This document shows, piece after piece, positions 39,354 to 47,577 of a stretch of DNA of 55,221 bases. The notes under the pieces were generated by a model, which was not told the origin of the DNA, made no database searches, and worked only from the letters and a program-made list of their open reading frames with translations. The position numbers and the translations under genes are program-made. Within the stretch, counting starts at the first letter, position 1, and every line of letters starts with the position of its first letter. The DNA is from CAYNSB01 sp964399625. Its GTDB lineage: Bacteria; Planctomycetota; Phycisphaerae; Phycisphaerales; UBA1924. Where the stretch lies: NCBI GenBank assembly GCA_964399625.1, contig CAYNSB010000024.1, positions 1-55,221 of the forward strand. Reading direction: 5' to 3'.

Positions 39354-39376
39354 GCTGGGGATGGTATGGGAAGAGA

Positions 39377-39411
39377 CTTCACCGCAGAGACGCAGAGGGC
39401 GCAGAGAGGAG
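39377..39411 (+). repeat. ACGCAGAG-type dispersed repeat upstream of smpB
   Basis: CACCGCAGAGACGCAGAGG followed by GCGCAGAGAGGAGAG. I remember this GCAGAGACGCAGAG string as a widespread interspersed element in environmental bacterial genomes, often mis-annotated as coding (TAETQRAQR). It lies in the 5' leader of smpB. Confidence 0.55.
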
Positions 39412-39545
39412 AGTCTGGAAGATGCCATCTCGCAGCCCCTCCCGTCGGGGATGGGAGGGGGAGAGATCGCACCGGTCTGGAGACTGATGCCACCAAGGCC
39501 AGCTACCAAAGGCGGTGCCAGCGAGAAGCGCCGGAACCATGAACG

Positions 39546-39579
39546 CGAGCCGGTCGCCACGGCCTCTGAAGGGCAAGGT
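39546..39579 (-). repeat. Family B repeat B5 at the stop of the FAH-family gene
   Basis: The reverse strand reads CCTTGCCCTTCAGAGGCCG then TGGCGACCGGCTCGC. It begins at the stop codon of the FAH-family gene in gene orientation. A partial tail with a CCCGTCGGGGATGGGAG hairpin lies at about 39437-39460. Confidence 0.65.
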
Positions 39580-40343
39580 CACTCCGCGCGGACGCGATTG
39601 CGCAGGATGCCGATGGAGGAGAGTTCGACCTCGACGGTGTCGCCGGGCTTGAGCCAGACGGGGGGCTTGCGTGCCATGCCCACGCCCGAGGGCGTGCCGG
39701 TGAGGATGACGGTGCCGGGGTGGAGCGTGCAGCCGCGGGAGAGGTCGGAGATGAGCGTGGCGACGGAGAAGATCATGTCCTTGGTGGAGGCGTCCTGCAT
39801 GGTGACGCCGTTGACGCGGCACTGGATGCGGAGGGACTGCGGATCGGGGATTTCGGCCGCGGGAACGACGCGCGGGCCCAGCGGGCAGAAGGTGTCGAAG
39901 CTCTTGCCGCGACAGAACTGACCGCCCGAGCCTTCCTTCTGCCACCAGCGCGCGGAGACGTCGTTGGCGCAGGTGTAGCCCAGGACGTAGGAGAGGGCGT
40001 CGGCCCTTGAGACATCCCTGCAGATGTTGGGGCGCGAGCCCTTGGCGGGAGAGCCTGCGTCGCTGCCCCATGGACCGATGATGACGGCGAGCTCGGCCTC
40101 GAAGTCCACCTGGTCGCCGCCGGTGGCGGGGTCCTGGCAGATCTTGGGAATGACGATGTCCTCGTTGTTGAGGATCGCGCAAGCGGGGGCCTTGGTGAAG
40201 ACCATGGGGCGCGTGGGGACGTCGGCGGCCTGCTCTTTGGCGTGCTCGGCGTAGTTGCGCCCGATGGCGATGAGGTAGCGGAGTGGGAGCGGGCCGGCGG
40301 GAGTCTGGACGGCGAGGGCGTGGTCGTGATGGATGAGGTTCAT
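39579..40343 (-). CDS. Fumarylacetoacetate hydrolase-family protein
   Basis: A 254-residue FAH-fold enzyme: AIGRNYAEHAKE, the metal-binding DFEAELAVIIG, LGYTCANDVSARWWQ, KSFDTFCPLGP and GTPSGVGMARKP. The acidic metal ligands E-x-E and a downstream D are present. Members hydrolyse or decarboxylate acylpyruvates or 2-hydroxyhepta-2,4-diene-1,7-dioate. The short size and sequence resemble the acylpyruvase/FAHD1 group, but the substrate is uncertain. It is divergent from the ArsR-type regulator gene with 67 bp between. Confidence 0.92.
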   Translation of the reverse strand: MNLIHHDHALAVQTPAGPLPLRYLIAIGRNYAEHAKEQAADVPTRPMVFTKAPACAILNNEDIVIPKICQDPATGGDQVDFEAELAVIIGPWGSDAGSPAKGSRPNICRDVSRADALSYVLGYTCANDVSARWWQKEGSGGQFCRGKSFDTFCPLGPRVVPAAEIPDPQSLRIQCRVNGVTMQDASTKDMIFSVATLISDLSRGCTLHPGTVILTGTPSGVGMARKPPVWLKPGDTVEVELSSIGILRNRVRAE

Positions 40344-40373
40344 GGGCGAGGGTAGGGATTTTGGCGGCGGCGC

Positions 40374-40403
40374 TTGACATATGCCCATATGGGAATGTAT
40401 ATT
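40374..40403 (+). promoter_or_regulatory. Strong sigma-70-type promoter with internal operator palindrome
   Basis: TTGACA (40374-40379) matches the -35 consensus exactly, and TATATT (40398-40403) matches the -10 in 5 of 6 bases, with an 18-bp spacer. The spacer contains the perfect palindrome CCCATATGGG (40385-40394), a likely dimer-binding site. The predicted start (about 40410-40411) coincides with the regulator's ATG at 40411, implying a leaderless transcript and autorepression by the ArsR-type protein. Confidence 0.75.
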
Positions 40404-40410
40404 CAGGGGC

Positions 40411-40821
40411 ATGGCACGGGTGCCCACGACGACGGATGCGTTCAACGCGATCGCCGAGCCGAGGCGGCGGGAGTTGATCGGAGTGCTGGCGGTGGGCGGG
40501 GGCGAGCGTGATGTGACGTGGCTGGTGGAGCGGCTTGGGTGGCCGCAGCCGCTGGTTTCGAAGCATCTGGGCGTGCTGCGCGAGGTGGGGTTGGTGAGCG
40601 TGGTGCGGAAGGGACGGCGGCGGATGTACAACCTGGATGGCGAGAAGCTCAGGCCGGTGTACGAGTGGGTGAAGACGTACGAGCGGTTCTGGGATCACCA
40701 GCTGCGCCGGGTGAAGGAGCGTGCGGAGCGGATGGCGCGCGAGGCGAAGGGTGCGGAGGGATCGGACGCGGAATCGTCGCGGCGTGGCCCGCGATCGCGG
40801 GCCGACGAGACTTCCAACTGA
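40411..40821 (+). CDS. ArsR-family winged-helix regulator
   Basis: A 136-residue regulator: TDAFNAIAEPRRRELIGVLA, recognition helix PLVSKHLGVLREVGLV, wing VRKGRRRMYNLDGEKLRPV. It has no metal-binding cysteine pair, so it belongs to the SdpR/YdfF-like branch often paired with SRPBCC (AHSA1) genes. The start at 40411 is chosen because the upstream ATG at 40381 lies inside the promoter. The Lys/Arg/Ser-rich C-terminal tail (residues about 110-136) is probably disordered. Transcribed with the SRPBCC gene 12 bp downstream. Confidence 0.93.
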   Translation: MARVPTTTDAFNAIAEPRRRELIGVLAVGGGERDVTWLVERLGWPQPLVSKHLGVLREVGLVSVVRKGRRRMYNLDGEKLRPVYEWVKTYERFWDHQLRRVKERAERMAREAKGAEGSDAESSRRGPRSRADETSN

Positions 40822-40833
40822 ACGAGGAATGGC

Positions 40834-41310
40834 ATGACGACGATGACGGACCACGAGACGATTCACACGATGGAGATCCGGCGCGACGTGCTCATCGCGG
40901 CCTCACCCGAGATCGCGTTTGGGGCGCTGCTGGAAGAGCTGGGGCCGGGTAGCCAGATGCCCGACGGCAAGCCGTACCCGATGAAGGTCGAGCCGTGGGT
41001 CGGCGGGCGGTGGTACCGCGACCTCGGCGAGCAGGGCGGTCACAAGTACGGGCACCTGTGGGCGCACGTGCAGGTGATCAAGGCGCCTGCGCTGCTCGAG
41101 CTGTCGGGGCCGATGATGATGTCGTATCCCGCGGTCAACCACGTTCAGTACCGGCTGAAGGCCGAGGAGGGCGGAACGCGCCTCACGCTCGTGCATCGGG
41201 CGATGGGTCTGATCCCGCAGGAGCACCGCGAGGGCATGCCCGAGGGATGGCAGCACGGGCTTAATCGCGTGAAGCTGGTGGCGGAGCAGAAGGCGAAGAA
41301 GCGGAAGTAA
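40834..41310 (+). CDS. SRPBCC-fold protein (AHSA1 family)
   Basis: A 158-residue START-like protein: MEIRRDVLIAASPEIAFGAL, the WVGGRWYRDLGEQGGH loop, PALLELSGPMMMSYPAVNHVQYRL and TLVHRAMGLIP. The fold forms a hydrophobic cavity for small ligands. Pairs of an ArsR regulator with an AHSA1 protein are common and their ligand is usually unknown. AGGA lies seven bases before the ATG. Confidence 0.92.
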   Translation: MTTMTDHETIHTMEIRRDVLIAASPEIAFGALLEELGPGSQMPDGKPYPMKVEPWVGGRWYRDLGEQGGHKYGHLWAHVQVIKAPALLELSGPMMMSYPAVNHVQYRLKAEEGGTRLTLVHRAMGLIPQEHREGMPEGWQHGLNRVKLVAEQKAKKRK

Positions 41311-41335
41311 TCTCAGTACTCAGGTATGATGGAGC

Positions 41336-42004
41336 ATGACCTATCCATCGATACCAGACACCATAGCTCGATATTTTGGTAACATGCCGCATACCGTGCC
41401 GGCGAGGTATCGAGCTTGGGAACACTGCTTCGCATACTTCTCTAAAGCAGACGAACTCGGAGCCGTTGCGGACAAGGAAAAGGCGACCCTCCACCTCGCC
41501 ACCTATCTTGCGAACTGGGGCATGTATCGCGGTTCAAGTTTCCTGCCGGATTTTGATTTCACGATCCACACGCCAGTCGTAGAGCGCCTGTGGGACCCAT
41601 CTGTAGTAGCTCTTCGCAAGAAAGAAGTGGGCCGTTCTCTGGAGGACCTGACACGAGTTGATTCATTGCTCGCTGCGGCGAGTGCAATCCGTGCCGCTTA
41701 CAGGCCACACGGGAACGCCACCGACACGCTTGTCACGAAGGTCATGCTGGGCGCCATTGGATGCTTCCCAGCACTTGACACGCTGTTTGCGGCTGGTGCG
41801 GAGCTATGCGGCTTTCAATGGACCAAACTCAATCGCACGACGATTGAACACGTCCTTCATTTCTGTCTCACACATCGCGATACATTTCGACACGAGCAAG
41901 ACATTATCACGAAGCAGAGTGCCGTCAGATACCCGTTGATGAAGATCGTCGACATGTACTTTTGGCAGATCGGCTTTGAGCACGATCAGAAGACAAGGCG
42001 CTGA
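41336..42004 (+). CDS. Conserved hypothetical protein, lower GC than its neighbours
   Basis: A 222-residue protein with motifs WEHCFAYF, LHLATYLANWGMYRGSSFL (about residues 52-70), YRPHGNATDTLVTKVMLG and RYPLMKIVDMYFWQIGFE. I recall similar sequences as a widespread family of unknown function but cannot name a domain. No signal peptide. The 60-base stretch 41401-41460 is about 53% GC by hand count, clearly below the flanking genes, which suggests recent acquisition. GGAG sits one base before the ATG, closer than usual. A strong hairpin follows the stop. Confidence 0.82.
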   Translation: MTYPSIPDTIARYFGNMPHTVPARYRAWEHCFAYFSKADELGAVADKEKATLHLATYLANWGMYRGSSFLPDFDFTIHTPVVERLWDPSVVALRKKEVGRSLEDLTRVDSLLAAASAIRAAYRPHGNATDTLVTKVMLGAIGCFPALDTLFAAGAELCGFQWTKLNRTTIEHVLHFCLTHRDTFRHEQDIITKQSAVRYPLMKIVDMYFWQIGFEHDQKTRR

Positions 42005-42010
42005 AGGGAG

Positions 42011-42045
42011 GGATGCCGGGGAAACCGCAGGTTCCCCCGGCATCC
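42011..42045 (+). terminator. Strong hairpin after the 41336 gene
   Basis: GGATGCCGGGGAAACC (42011-42026) pairs with GGTTCCCCCGGCATCC (42030-42045) with one mismatch and a three-base loop. No U tract follows, so it may be a U-less terminator or an mRNA-stabilising structure before the DUF899 gene. Confidence 0.5.
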
Positions 42046-42082
42046 GCGGCACGTTCGACGCACTGAATCAAGGAGCACCAAC

Positions 42083-42874
42083 ATGCCCTCTGGTATTCCA
42101 ACTGGTCACAGAGTCGTTTCGCGTGAGGCGTGGCTGAAGGAGCGGTTGGCGCTGCTGGCCGAGGAGAAGGCGTTCACGCGTCAGCGTGACGCGCTGGCGA
42201 GCAAGGTGCGGGCGCTGCCGTGGGTGAAGGTCGAGAAGGCGTACGCGTTCGACGCGCCGGCGGAGATGGGCGGCGGGACCAGGACGCTCGCGGATCTCTT
42301 CGGCGATCGAGGTCAACTCATCGTGTACCACTTCATGTTCGATGGGACATGGTCGCAGGGGTGCAAGTCGTGCTCGTTCATCGCGGAGCACTACGACCGG
42401 CTGGTGATCCACCTGGCGCATCGGGACATCTCGTTCATGACGATCTCCAAGGCGCCCATCGAGAAACTGATGCAGTTCCGGGCGCGACTGGGGTGGACGT
42501 TCCCGTGGGTGTCGGCGGCGCACACGGACTTCGGGCGCGACTTCAACGTGTCGTACACGGACCAGGAGTTGCTGTCCGGGCAGGGCGTGTACAACTTCAC
42601 GGACAAGCCTTACCCGATCCGCGAGCTGCCGGGGCTCTCGGTGTTCGCCAGGGGCGAGCGGGGCGAGGTGTACCACACGTACTCGACGTTCGCGCGCGGG
42701 CTGGAGGATTTCCTCACGGCGTACCGGTTCATCGACATCACGCCCAAGGGGCGCGATGAGGCGGAGGGCGGCGGGATGGACTGGCTGCGACATCGCGATC
42801 GGTACGACGGCACGGCGTTCGTGCATCCGTGGATGGAGAGGCCGGGCGTGACGGGGCCGGCGATGACGCGCTGA
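42083..42874 (+). CDS. DUF899 thioredoxin-like family protein
   Basis: A 263-residue protein: HRVVSREAWLKERLALLAEEK, ALPWVKVEKAYAFD, LIVYHFMFDGTWSQGCKSCSF (a CxxC redox-type pair at about residues 95-98), MTISKAPIEKLMQF and VYHTYSTFARGLEDF. DUF899 proteins have a thioredoxin-like fold with this CxxC; function is not established. AAGGAG lies 11 bases before the ATG. Followed closely by a small membrane protein gene. Confidence 0.92.
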   Translation: MPSGIPTGHRVVSREAWLKERLALLAEEKAFTRQRDALASKVRALPWVKVEKAYAFDAPAEMGGGTRTLADLFGDRGQLIVYHFMFDGTWSQGCKSCSFIAEHYDRLVIHLAHRDISFMTISKAPIEKLMQFRARLGWTFPWVSAAHTDFGRDFNVSYTDQELLSGQGVYNFTDKPYPIRELPGLSVFARGERGEVYHTYSTFARGLEDFLTAYRFIDITPKGRDEAEGGGMDWLRHRDRYDGTAFVHPWMERPGVTGPAMTR

Positions 42875-42886
42875 TTGGAGGCTCGC

Positions 42887-43180
42887 ATGGAATCGTGCTG
42901 CTCACGCGCCGATGCGGGCGCGGAAGGTGGTGGCGTGCGCGCCCGGCGCACGTGGCTCGCGCGAGCCGGCGGGGCGGTTGAGTGGGGCACGCCGATCGCG
43001 CTGCTCGCGCTGATGCCCAAGTGCCCCGGGTGCGTCGCGGCGTATGTGCTGCTGTTCACGGGGATCGGGGTGTCGTTCTCGGCGGCCCAGACGCTGCGTT
43101 GGACGATGATCGCGGCGTGCGTCGCGGTGCTGACGTGGCTGGTCGGGCGCGCGGCGTATCGGCGCCTGGCGCGGCGGTGA
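42887..43180 (+). CDS. Small membrane protein with KCPGC motif
   Basis: A 97-residue protein starting MESCCSRADAG (start after GGAGG), with a hydrophobic core LLALMPKCPGCVAAYVLLF and a second helix MIAACVAVLTWLVG. The CPxC pair inside the membrane segment recalls small proteins linked to thiol or mercury chemistry, but this is resemblance only. It begins 12 bp after the DUF899 gene and is probably co-transcribed. Confidence 0.75.
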   Translation: MESCCSRADAGAEGGGVRARRTWLARAGGAVEWGTPIALLALMPKCPGCVAAYVLLFTGIGVSFSAAQTLRWTMIAACVAVLTWLVGRAAYRRLARR

Positions 43181-43234
43181 ATGGGCGAGCGAGGGGTGAG
43201 CCTCGCCCGCCCTGTGGCTGAACGCGGTCCCGGG

Positions 43235-43576
43235 CTACTCGCCGCAGGTGCAGCGCGGGCCGGGACGCGTGAAGACTTCGAGGGCGAACATCTCGTCGAT
43301 CGTGACGAGCGTGTGCTGGCGCACGTCCAGCGTCTCGATGGCGCCCTTGGCGTTCTCGGTCATGACGAATGGGAGGCAGACGGCGACAACGCGCAGGGGC
43401 GTGCCGTCCACGCAGCCACGCACGCTGATGCGGACGACGTCCGGCACGTGGTTCGGCGTTGAGCCGATGAGCCAGTGCGGGAAGATCTCGCGCGTGTGCG
43501 CGGCGATGGCGATGAACATGCCGGGGAGGATGTCCTCCGGGGCAAGACGACGGGTGATAGTGATCTCCTGGGTCAT
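43235..43576 (-). CDS. Hypothetical protein with CTCG tail
   Basis: A 113-residue protein starting MTQEITITRRLAPEDILPG, mostly beta strands (RISVRGCVDGTPLRVVAVCLPF; TLDVRQHTLVTID), ending in PGPRCTCGE with two cysteines. No signal peptide or helix. Family not recognised. Good codon character for this half of the window supports coding. Confidence 0.7.
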   Translation of the reverse strand: MTQEITITRRLAPEDILPGMFIAIAAHTREIFPHWLIGSTPNHVPDVVRISVRGCVDGTPLRVVAVCLPFVMTENAKGAIETLDVRQHTLVTIDEMFALEVFTRPGPRCTCGE

Positions 43577-44040
43577 GGGTGCACGTGGGGCGTGGGCGCG
43601 AGCGCGTTGGGCGTGCGCGCGTGGGGAATGGCCCTGGGCGGGCCGGGGAAACGCAGCGATGTGGAGCGAACGGATGGAGCGCGGGTTAGGCCGCGCGGAC
43701 GGAGAGCCGGGCCAGATGTTCTGGCTTCGAGCTGCAGCGATTCAGATATGTCTCGATCGCAAGCACGGGGGCTCTCCGTGAGGGTTGGGGTGCTTGGACG
43801 CGGGAGGTTCGAAGTGGTTCCGCTGATGCGGTAAAGAATTTTCTGGTCGAACGCTGCAACCACCGCCCGCGACAGGCGCTCCCCGTGGTGATCGTGCACG
43901 AAGAGGTGAGGACGAACTGGGCATCGAGGCAGGGCGGTCGCTTGCTCTTCGGCCCCCGAAAGGCGCGGAGAGGAGATCGCCACGCACGCCCCGGCCCAGA
44001 GCGGCGCGGGGCGTGGCACCCGGTTGGGCGTGGCTCGCAA
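43577..44040. other. Intergenic region 3' of mqnD
   Basis: The 464-bp region contains family A copy A6 (43984-44021) next to mqnD. The remainder has small hairpins (GCCAGATGTTCTGGC near 43713) but no convincing gene, tRNA or known structured RNA. A leftward open frame through it reads low-complexity proline/arginine sequence and repeat DNA. Confidence 0.5.
43984..44021 (-). repeat. Family A palindrome A6, 3' of mqnD
   Basis: The reverse strand reads GGGTGCCACGCCCCGCG...GGGGCGTGC with the CCGCTCTGGGC loop. It lies 19 bases past the mqnD stop in gene orientation. Confidence 0.85.
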
Positions 44041-45039
44041 TCAGACAGTGTCGAGATGGTCGAGGGGCTTGCAGAGGCCTTCGGCGGCGCCCTCGGCGAG
44101 AAGGCGGCGGATGGCTTCGCGGCCGATGTCGCCCATGTCTCTGGTTTCCTCGCTGACGTACATGTGGCAGTAGCGGTTCACGCGGTCGAGGGTGGGCGGT
44201 TCGCCGCCGCCCCGGCGGACGTTCTCGACGGCGAAGGGCATGGTGTAGGCGACGGACTCATCCCAGCGGGCCATGGAATAGGCGACGGAGTCGCGGAGGA
44301 GTTGCGCGAGCCGCGCGACGGTGCCGGGGCCGTGCAGGCGATCGAGGTCGCGGCGGATGGCGTTGACGCCCAGCGGTAGTTTGAGATTGGTGCGCTGCTT
44401 CCACCAGGCGCCGACATCCAGGAGCAAGCGCAGGCCCGAGTCGGCGAAGGTGAGTTGTCCTTCGTGGATGACGAGTCCGAGGTCGGCGCGGGGTTGGGTC
44501 GCGGCGACGGCGGGGATGATCTGGTCGAAGGGGAGTTCGATGAAGGTGGTGTGGGCCGCGGCGGGGCCCAGGACGAGGCTGAGCATCAGGAAGGCGGTGG
44601 TGCGGCGCCCGGGGATGGCGATGCGGAGGGAGGGGCGCTTGGCGTCGTCGATCGAGGCGAAGCGGGCGTCGCTCGCGCGTGCGACGAGCTTGGGGCCGAA
44701 ACCATCGCCGAAGCTGGCGCCGCAGGATGTGATGCTGTAGCGATCGCGGACGTCGCTCCAGGCGCGCGCGGAGAGGGCGGTGATCTCAAGATCCGCGTGC
44801 TCGATGGCGCGACGGTTGAGGACCTCGATATCCAGCGGCAGGGCACGGAACTCGAAGGGGGATGTGTCGAGGGCGGGCGCGGAGAGCAGGGCGGGGTGCC
44901 CGGGGGTGATCGGGTCGTTGCGTTCGGCGGCGTCGCGCGAGGGGCGCGCGTCGAGCTTGCCGGTGAGCGGCCACCACATGAAGACGTCGTCGGGATCGGG
45001 CGAGTGGGCGAGGGTGATGGGGATGGAAAGACGAGGCAT
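44041..45039 (-). CDS. mqnD: 1,4-dihydroxy-6-naphthoate synthase (futalosine pathway)
   Basis: A 332-residue periplasmic-binding-protein-like enzyme: ITLAHSPDPDDVFMWWPLTGK, YSITSCGASFGDGFGPKLVA, IPGRRTTAFLML, DLGLVIHEGQLTFADSG and LKLPLGVNAIRRDL, all matching MqnD (MqnA is the related alternative). It makes the naphthoate ring of menaquinone by the futalosine route. Other mqn genes are not in the window. The start MPRLSIPITL at 45039 is chosen by family alignment; no clear ribosome-binding site is seen. Confidence 0.9.
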   Translation of the reverse strand: MPRLSIPITLAHSPDPDDVFMWWPLTGKLDARPSRDAAERNDPITPGHPALLSAPALDTSPFEFRALPLDIEVLNRRAIEHADLEITALSARAWSDVRDRYSITSCGASFGDGFGPKLVARASDARFASIDDAKRPSLRIAIPGRRTTAFLMLSLVLGPAAAHTTFIELPFDQIIPAVAATQPRADLGLVIHEGQLTFADSGLRLLLDVGAWWKQRTNLKLPLGVNAIRRDLDRLHGPGTVARLAQLLRDSVAYSMARWDESVAYTMPFAVENVRRGGGEPPTLDRVNRYCHMYVSEETRDMGDIGREAIRRLLAEGAAEGLCKPLDHLDTV

Positions 45040-45177
45040 TCGGGAACCGGCATGAGGCGTTCGGAGAGCGAAGACCGCGATGCAGGATAGAGGGGCCGCA
45101 CGCCACCAGAAGTTGCGACGGGCCGCGGAGCATCGGCGAGCGCCGCGGCGGAGCGGTGGCCGGTGCGATTGAAGCAA

Positions 45178-46720
45178 CTATCCGAAGATCTTGAGCTGCT
45201 CGGAATCGAGGACGACCTCGGTGACGGGGTGCTCGATGTCGATGCGGTAGTCGCCGGTGTAGCAGCCGGTGCACCAGTGGTCGCGGGGGCGGCCGCCGTG
45301 GGATTCGCCGACGGCCGAGAGCATGCCCTCGAGCGAGAGGTAGTGGAGCGAGTCCACGCCGAGGAATCGGCGGATGTCGTCCACGGTGCGTCCGTGCGCG
45401 ATGAGCTGGGATCGCTCGGCGAAGTCCACGCCGAAGTAGCACGGGTGCTTGATGGGCGGGCAGGAGATGCGGAGGTGGATCTCCTTGGCGCCGGCGGCGC
45501 GGATCTGGTCCATCTTCGCGCGGGTCGTGGTGCCTCGGACGATGGAGTCGTCCACGACGATGATGCGCTTGCCGCGGACGATCTCCGCGATGACGTTGAG
45601 CTTGAGCCTGACGGCGGCGTTGCGCTGGTCCTGGGTTGGCTTGATGAAGGTTCGCCCGACGTAGCGGTTGGGGACGATGCCCTCGCGATAGGGGATGCCC
45701 GAGGCGCGGGCGTAGCCAGCGGCGGCGGATCGGCCCGAGTCGGGCATGGGCATGACGTAGTCGGCGGGGATGGGGGCCTCGCGTGCGAGGTGCTCGCCCA
45801 GGCGCTCGCGGACGGTCTGGACGTTCATGCCGAAGACGGTGGAGGCGGGATTGGCGANNNNNNNNNNGCTCGAAGACGCAATGGGCGGCGCGGGGCTCGG
45901 CCTCGGCGAAGCGCCGCGAGGTGAGGCCGCGATCGTCGATGGTGACGATCTCGCCGGGCTCGACCTCGCGCACATACTCGGCGCCGTTGACATCGAGGGC
46001 GACGGTCTCGCTGGCGACGAGGTGATGGCCCTCGGGGGTTCGACCAAGGACGAGCGGGCGCCAGCCCCAGGGATCGCGGGCGGCCTCGATGCGATCGGGG
46101 AAGAGAAAGACGAGACTGAACGCGCCCTGCAGGCGGCGAAGCGCCCAGGCGAGCGCATCGTGCTCGCGCTGCGCGTGGGGCGAGGCGAGGAGGTGGATGA
46201 TGACCTCGGTGTCGCTGGTGGTGTGGAAGAGGTGCCCTGCTTGCTCAAAGCGGGCGCGGAGGGCGCCGGCGTTGACGAGGTTGCCGTTGTGGGCAACGGC
46301 GACCTGCCCACCGATGTAGGACTCGACGAGGGGCTGGGCATTGCAGGCGAGGGAGCCGCCGGCGGTGGAGTAGCGGTTGTGCCCGATGACGCCGCGGGAG
46401 GGGATGTAGGCGCCGATGGGCCCGAGGCCCGCGTGGTAGTGGGCCTCGAGATAGTGGATGGTGCGTTCTTCGAAGACCTCGGAGACGAGGCCCATGCCGG
46501 TAACGCCCTCGATGCCCGCGTCGGGTCCGGAGGAGACGGCGATTCCGGCGGATTCCTGCCCGCGATGCTGCTGGGCGTAGAGGCCGAGGTAGGTGCGGCG
46601 GACGGCGTCGGGGTGCGCCCAGATGCCGAAGACGCCGCATTTGTCTTTCTTTTCGGGGATGTCGGTGGGAGGGCGTGGCGCGGGCTTGGCGAGCACGGGA
46701 AGCGGCAGGCGAACGTCCAT
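45178..46720 (-). CDS. purF: Amidophosphoribosyltransferase, interrupted by a scaffold gap
   Basis: It starts MDVRLPLPVLAKPAP with a propeptide of about 27 residues before the catalytic Cys28 in DKCGVFGIW. The glutaminase part shows QQHRGQESAGI, IGHNRYSTAGGS and VAHNGNLVN. The PRTase part shows MPMPDSGRSAAAGYA and the PRPP loop RIIVVDDSIVRGTTT. Cysteines in SCPPIKHPC and HWCTGCYTGDY match the iron-sulfur ligands of the Bacillus-type enzyme. It makes phosphoribosylamine, the first step of purine synthesis. The 10-N gap falls between CVFE and FANPAS. Frame continuity needs a gap divisible by three, most simply 9 bases. Confidence 0.95.
45858..45867. other. Scaffold gap (10 N) in purF
   Basis: Ten Ns replace the short conserved loop between CVFE and FANPAS of PurF. 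With 10 bases the two halves are out of frame; with 9 they join as FE-xxx-FANP. The Ns are therefore a placeholder. Confidence 0.95.
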
Positions 46721-46845
46721 GCGAGCGGAGTGTATGCGGAGGCGGGGGAAAGTTTGTTTAGACTGTTGGAGCCGCGAGAACGGCAAGAGTGGAACGCTGA
46801 AGGCGCGGAGAACGCCGAAAGGGCAGGTTCAGCAAAGGAGCGTGC

Positions 46846-47577
46846 GTGAGGGCGTGGCGGGCGATGCGGCGGGTGGGGGTGGCTGGGCTGGTCGGCGCGG
46901 CGGCGCTGTGGGGCGCGTCGCAGTTCGTCGCGTTCAAGGTGGGGAAGTACTCAACCGTGTGGGCGGTGCTGGTGACGCGCGGATGCGTGACGGTGGTGCA
47001 TCGGCGGTTTGAGTTGACGGTGACGGATGCGAATGCGTTCGTGCGGGCGTTGCCTCGCGACCTGCCGCGAACGGACCTGGCGTGGTACAAGGGGGACTGG
47101 TACTTGGAGGACAGCGCCAGGCCGGTGGCCGGATTTCTGGACGCGCAATCTGTGGCGCCGACGCGTGTAGTCGTGAGCGCAGCGCCGGGACAAACAGGCG
47201 GGTTCTCACCTTCGCCGTACTCACGACTCGCAATGGGCATGAAGGGTCGGTCGTCTGTTGCGGACACGAGCCATTGGGATACATGGTTTGTGCATTGGCA
47301 CGGGGAGCGCGATGCGACGTTTGTGCGGGTGGAGTTGTGGCCGAGCGCGGTGCTTGTGGCGATCGGCGGCGCTATTTGGCTGCGAAATCGGAGGAAGGCG
47401 CGGCCGGGGTGCTGCGCGGGGTGCGGGTATTCGTTGGCGGGCCTGCCTGTGGGAGCGAGCGTGTGCCCGGAGTGCGGGGGTGGGATCGGTTTCGACCCGA
47501 AGAGCGCGAAGAGGGCGAAGGAAAGCGCGGCGTGGCGGATCGACGGAATCGCCGGTCGCTTCCGCTCCGGCCTCTGA
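46846..47577 (+). CDS. Membrane protein with C-terminal CxxC...CPECG zinc ribbon
   Basis: A 243-residue protein with a GTG start preceded by AAAGGAG. An N-terminal helix (residues about 10-30), an extracytoplasmic domain of about 130 residues, a second helix (VELWPSAVLVAIGGAIWL) and then the ribbon CCAGCGYSLAGL...SVCPECGGG. The ribbon resembles that of the 27544 gene but sits at the opposite end. The last residues GRFRSGL and the stop codon are encoded by an inverted family B repeat, so the tail may be a late addition. Function unknown. Confidence 0.82.
   Translation: MRAWRAMRRVGVAGLVGAAALWGASQFVAFKVGKYSTVWAVLVTRGCVTVVHRRFELTVTDANAFVRALPRDLPRTDLAWYKGDWYLEDSARPVAGFLDAQSVAPTRVVVSAAPGQTGGFSPSPYSRLAMGMKGRSSVADTSHWDTWFVHWHGERDATFVRVELWPSAVLVAIGGAIWLRNRRKARPGCCAGCGYSLAGLPVGASVCPECGGGIGFDPKSAKRAKESAAWRIDGIAGRFRSGL

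Noticed and set aside
43640..43870. Structured RNA (tmRNA, RNase P, 6S) or a tRNA around the GGTTCGAAG string at about 43806
   Set aside because: None of the conserved core sequences are present, and the GGTTCGAAG stretch has no matching T-stem or acceptor stem.
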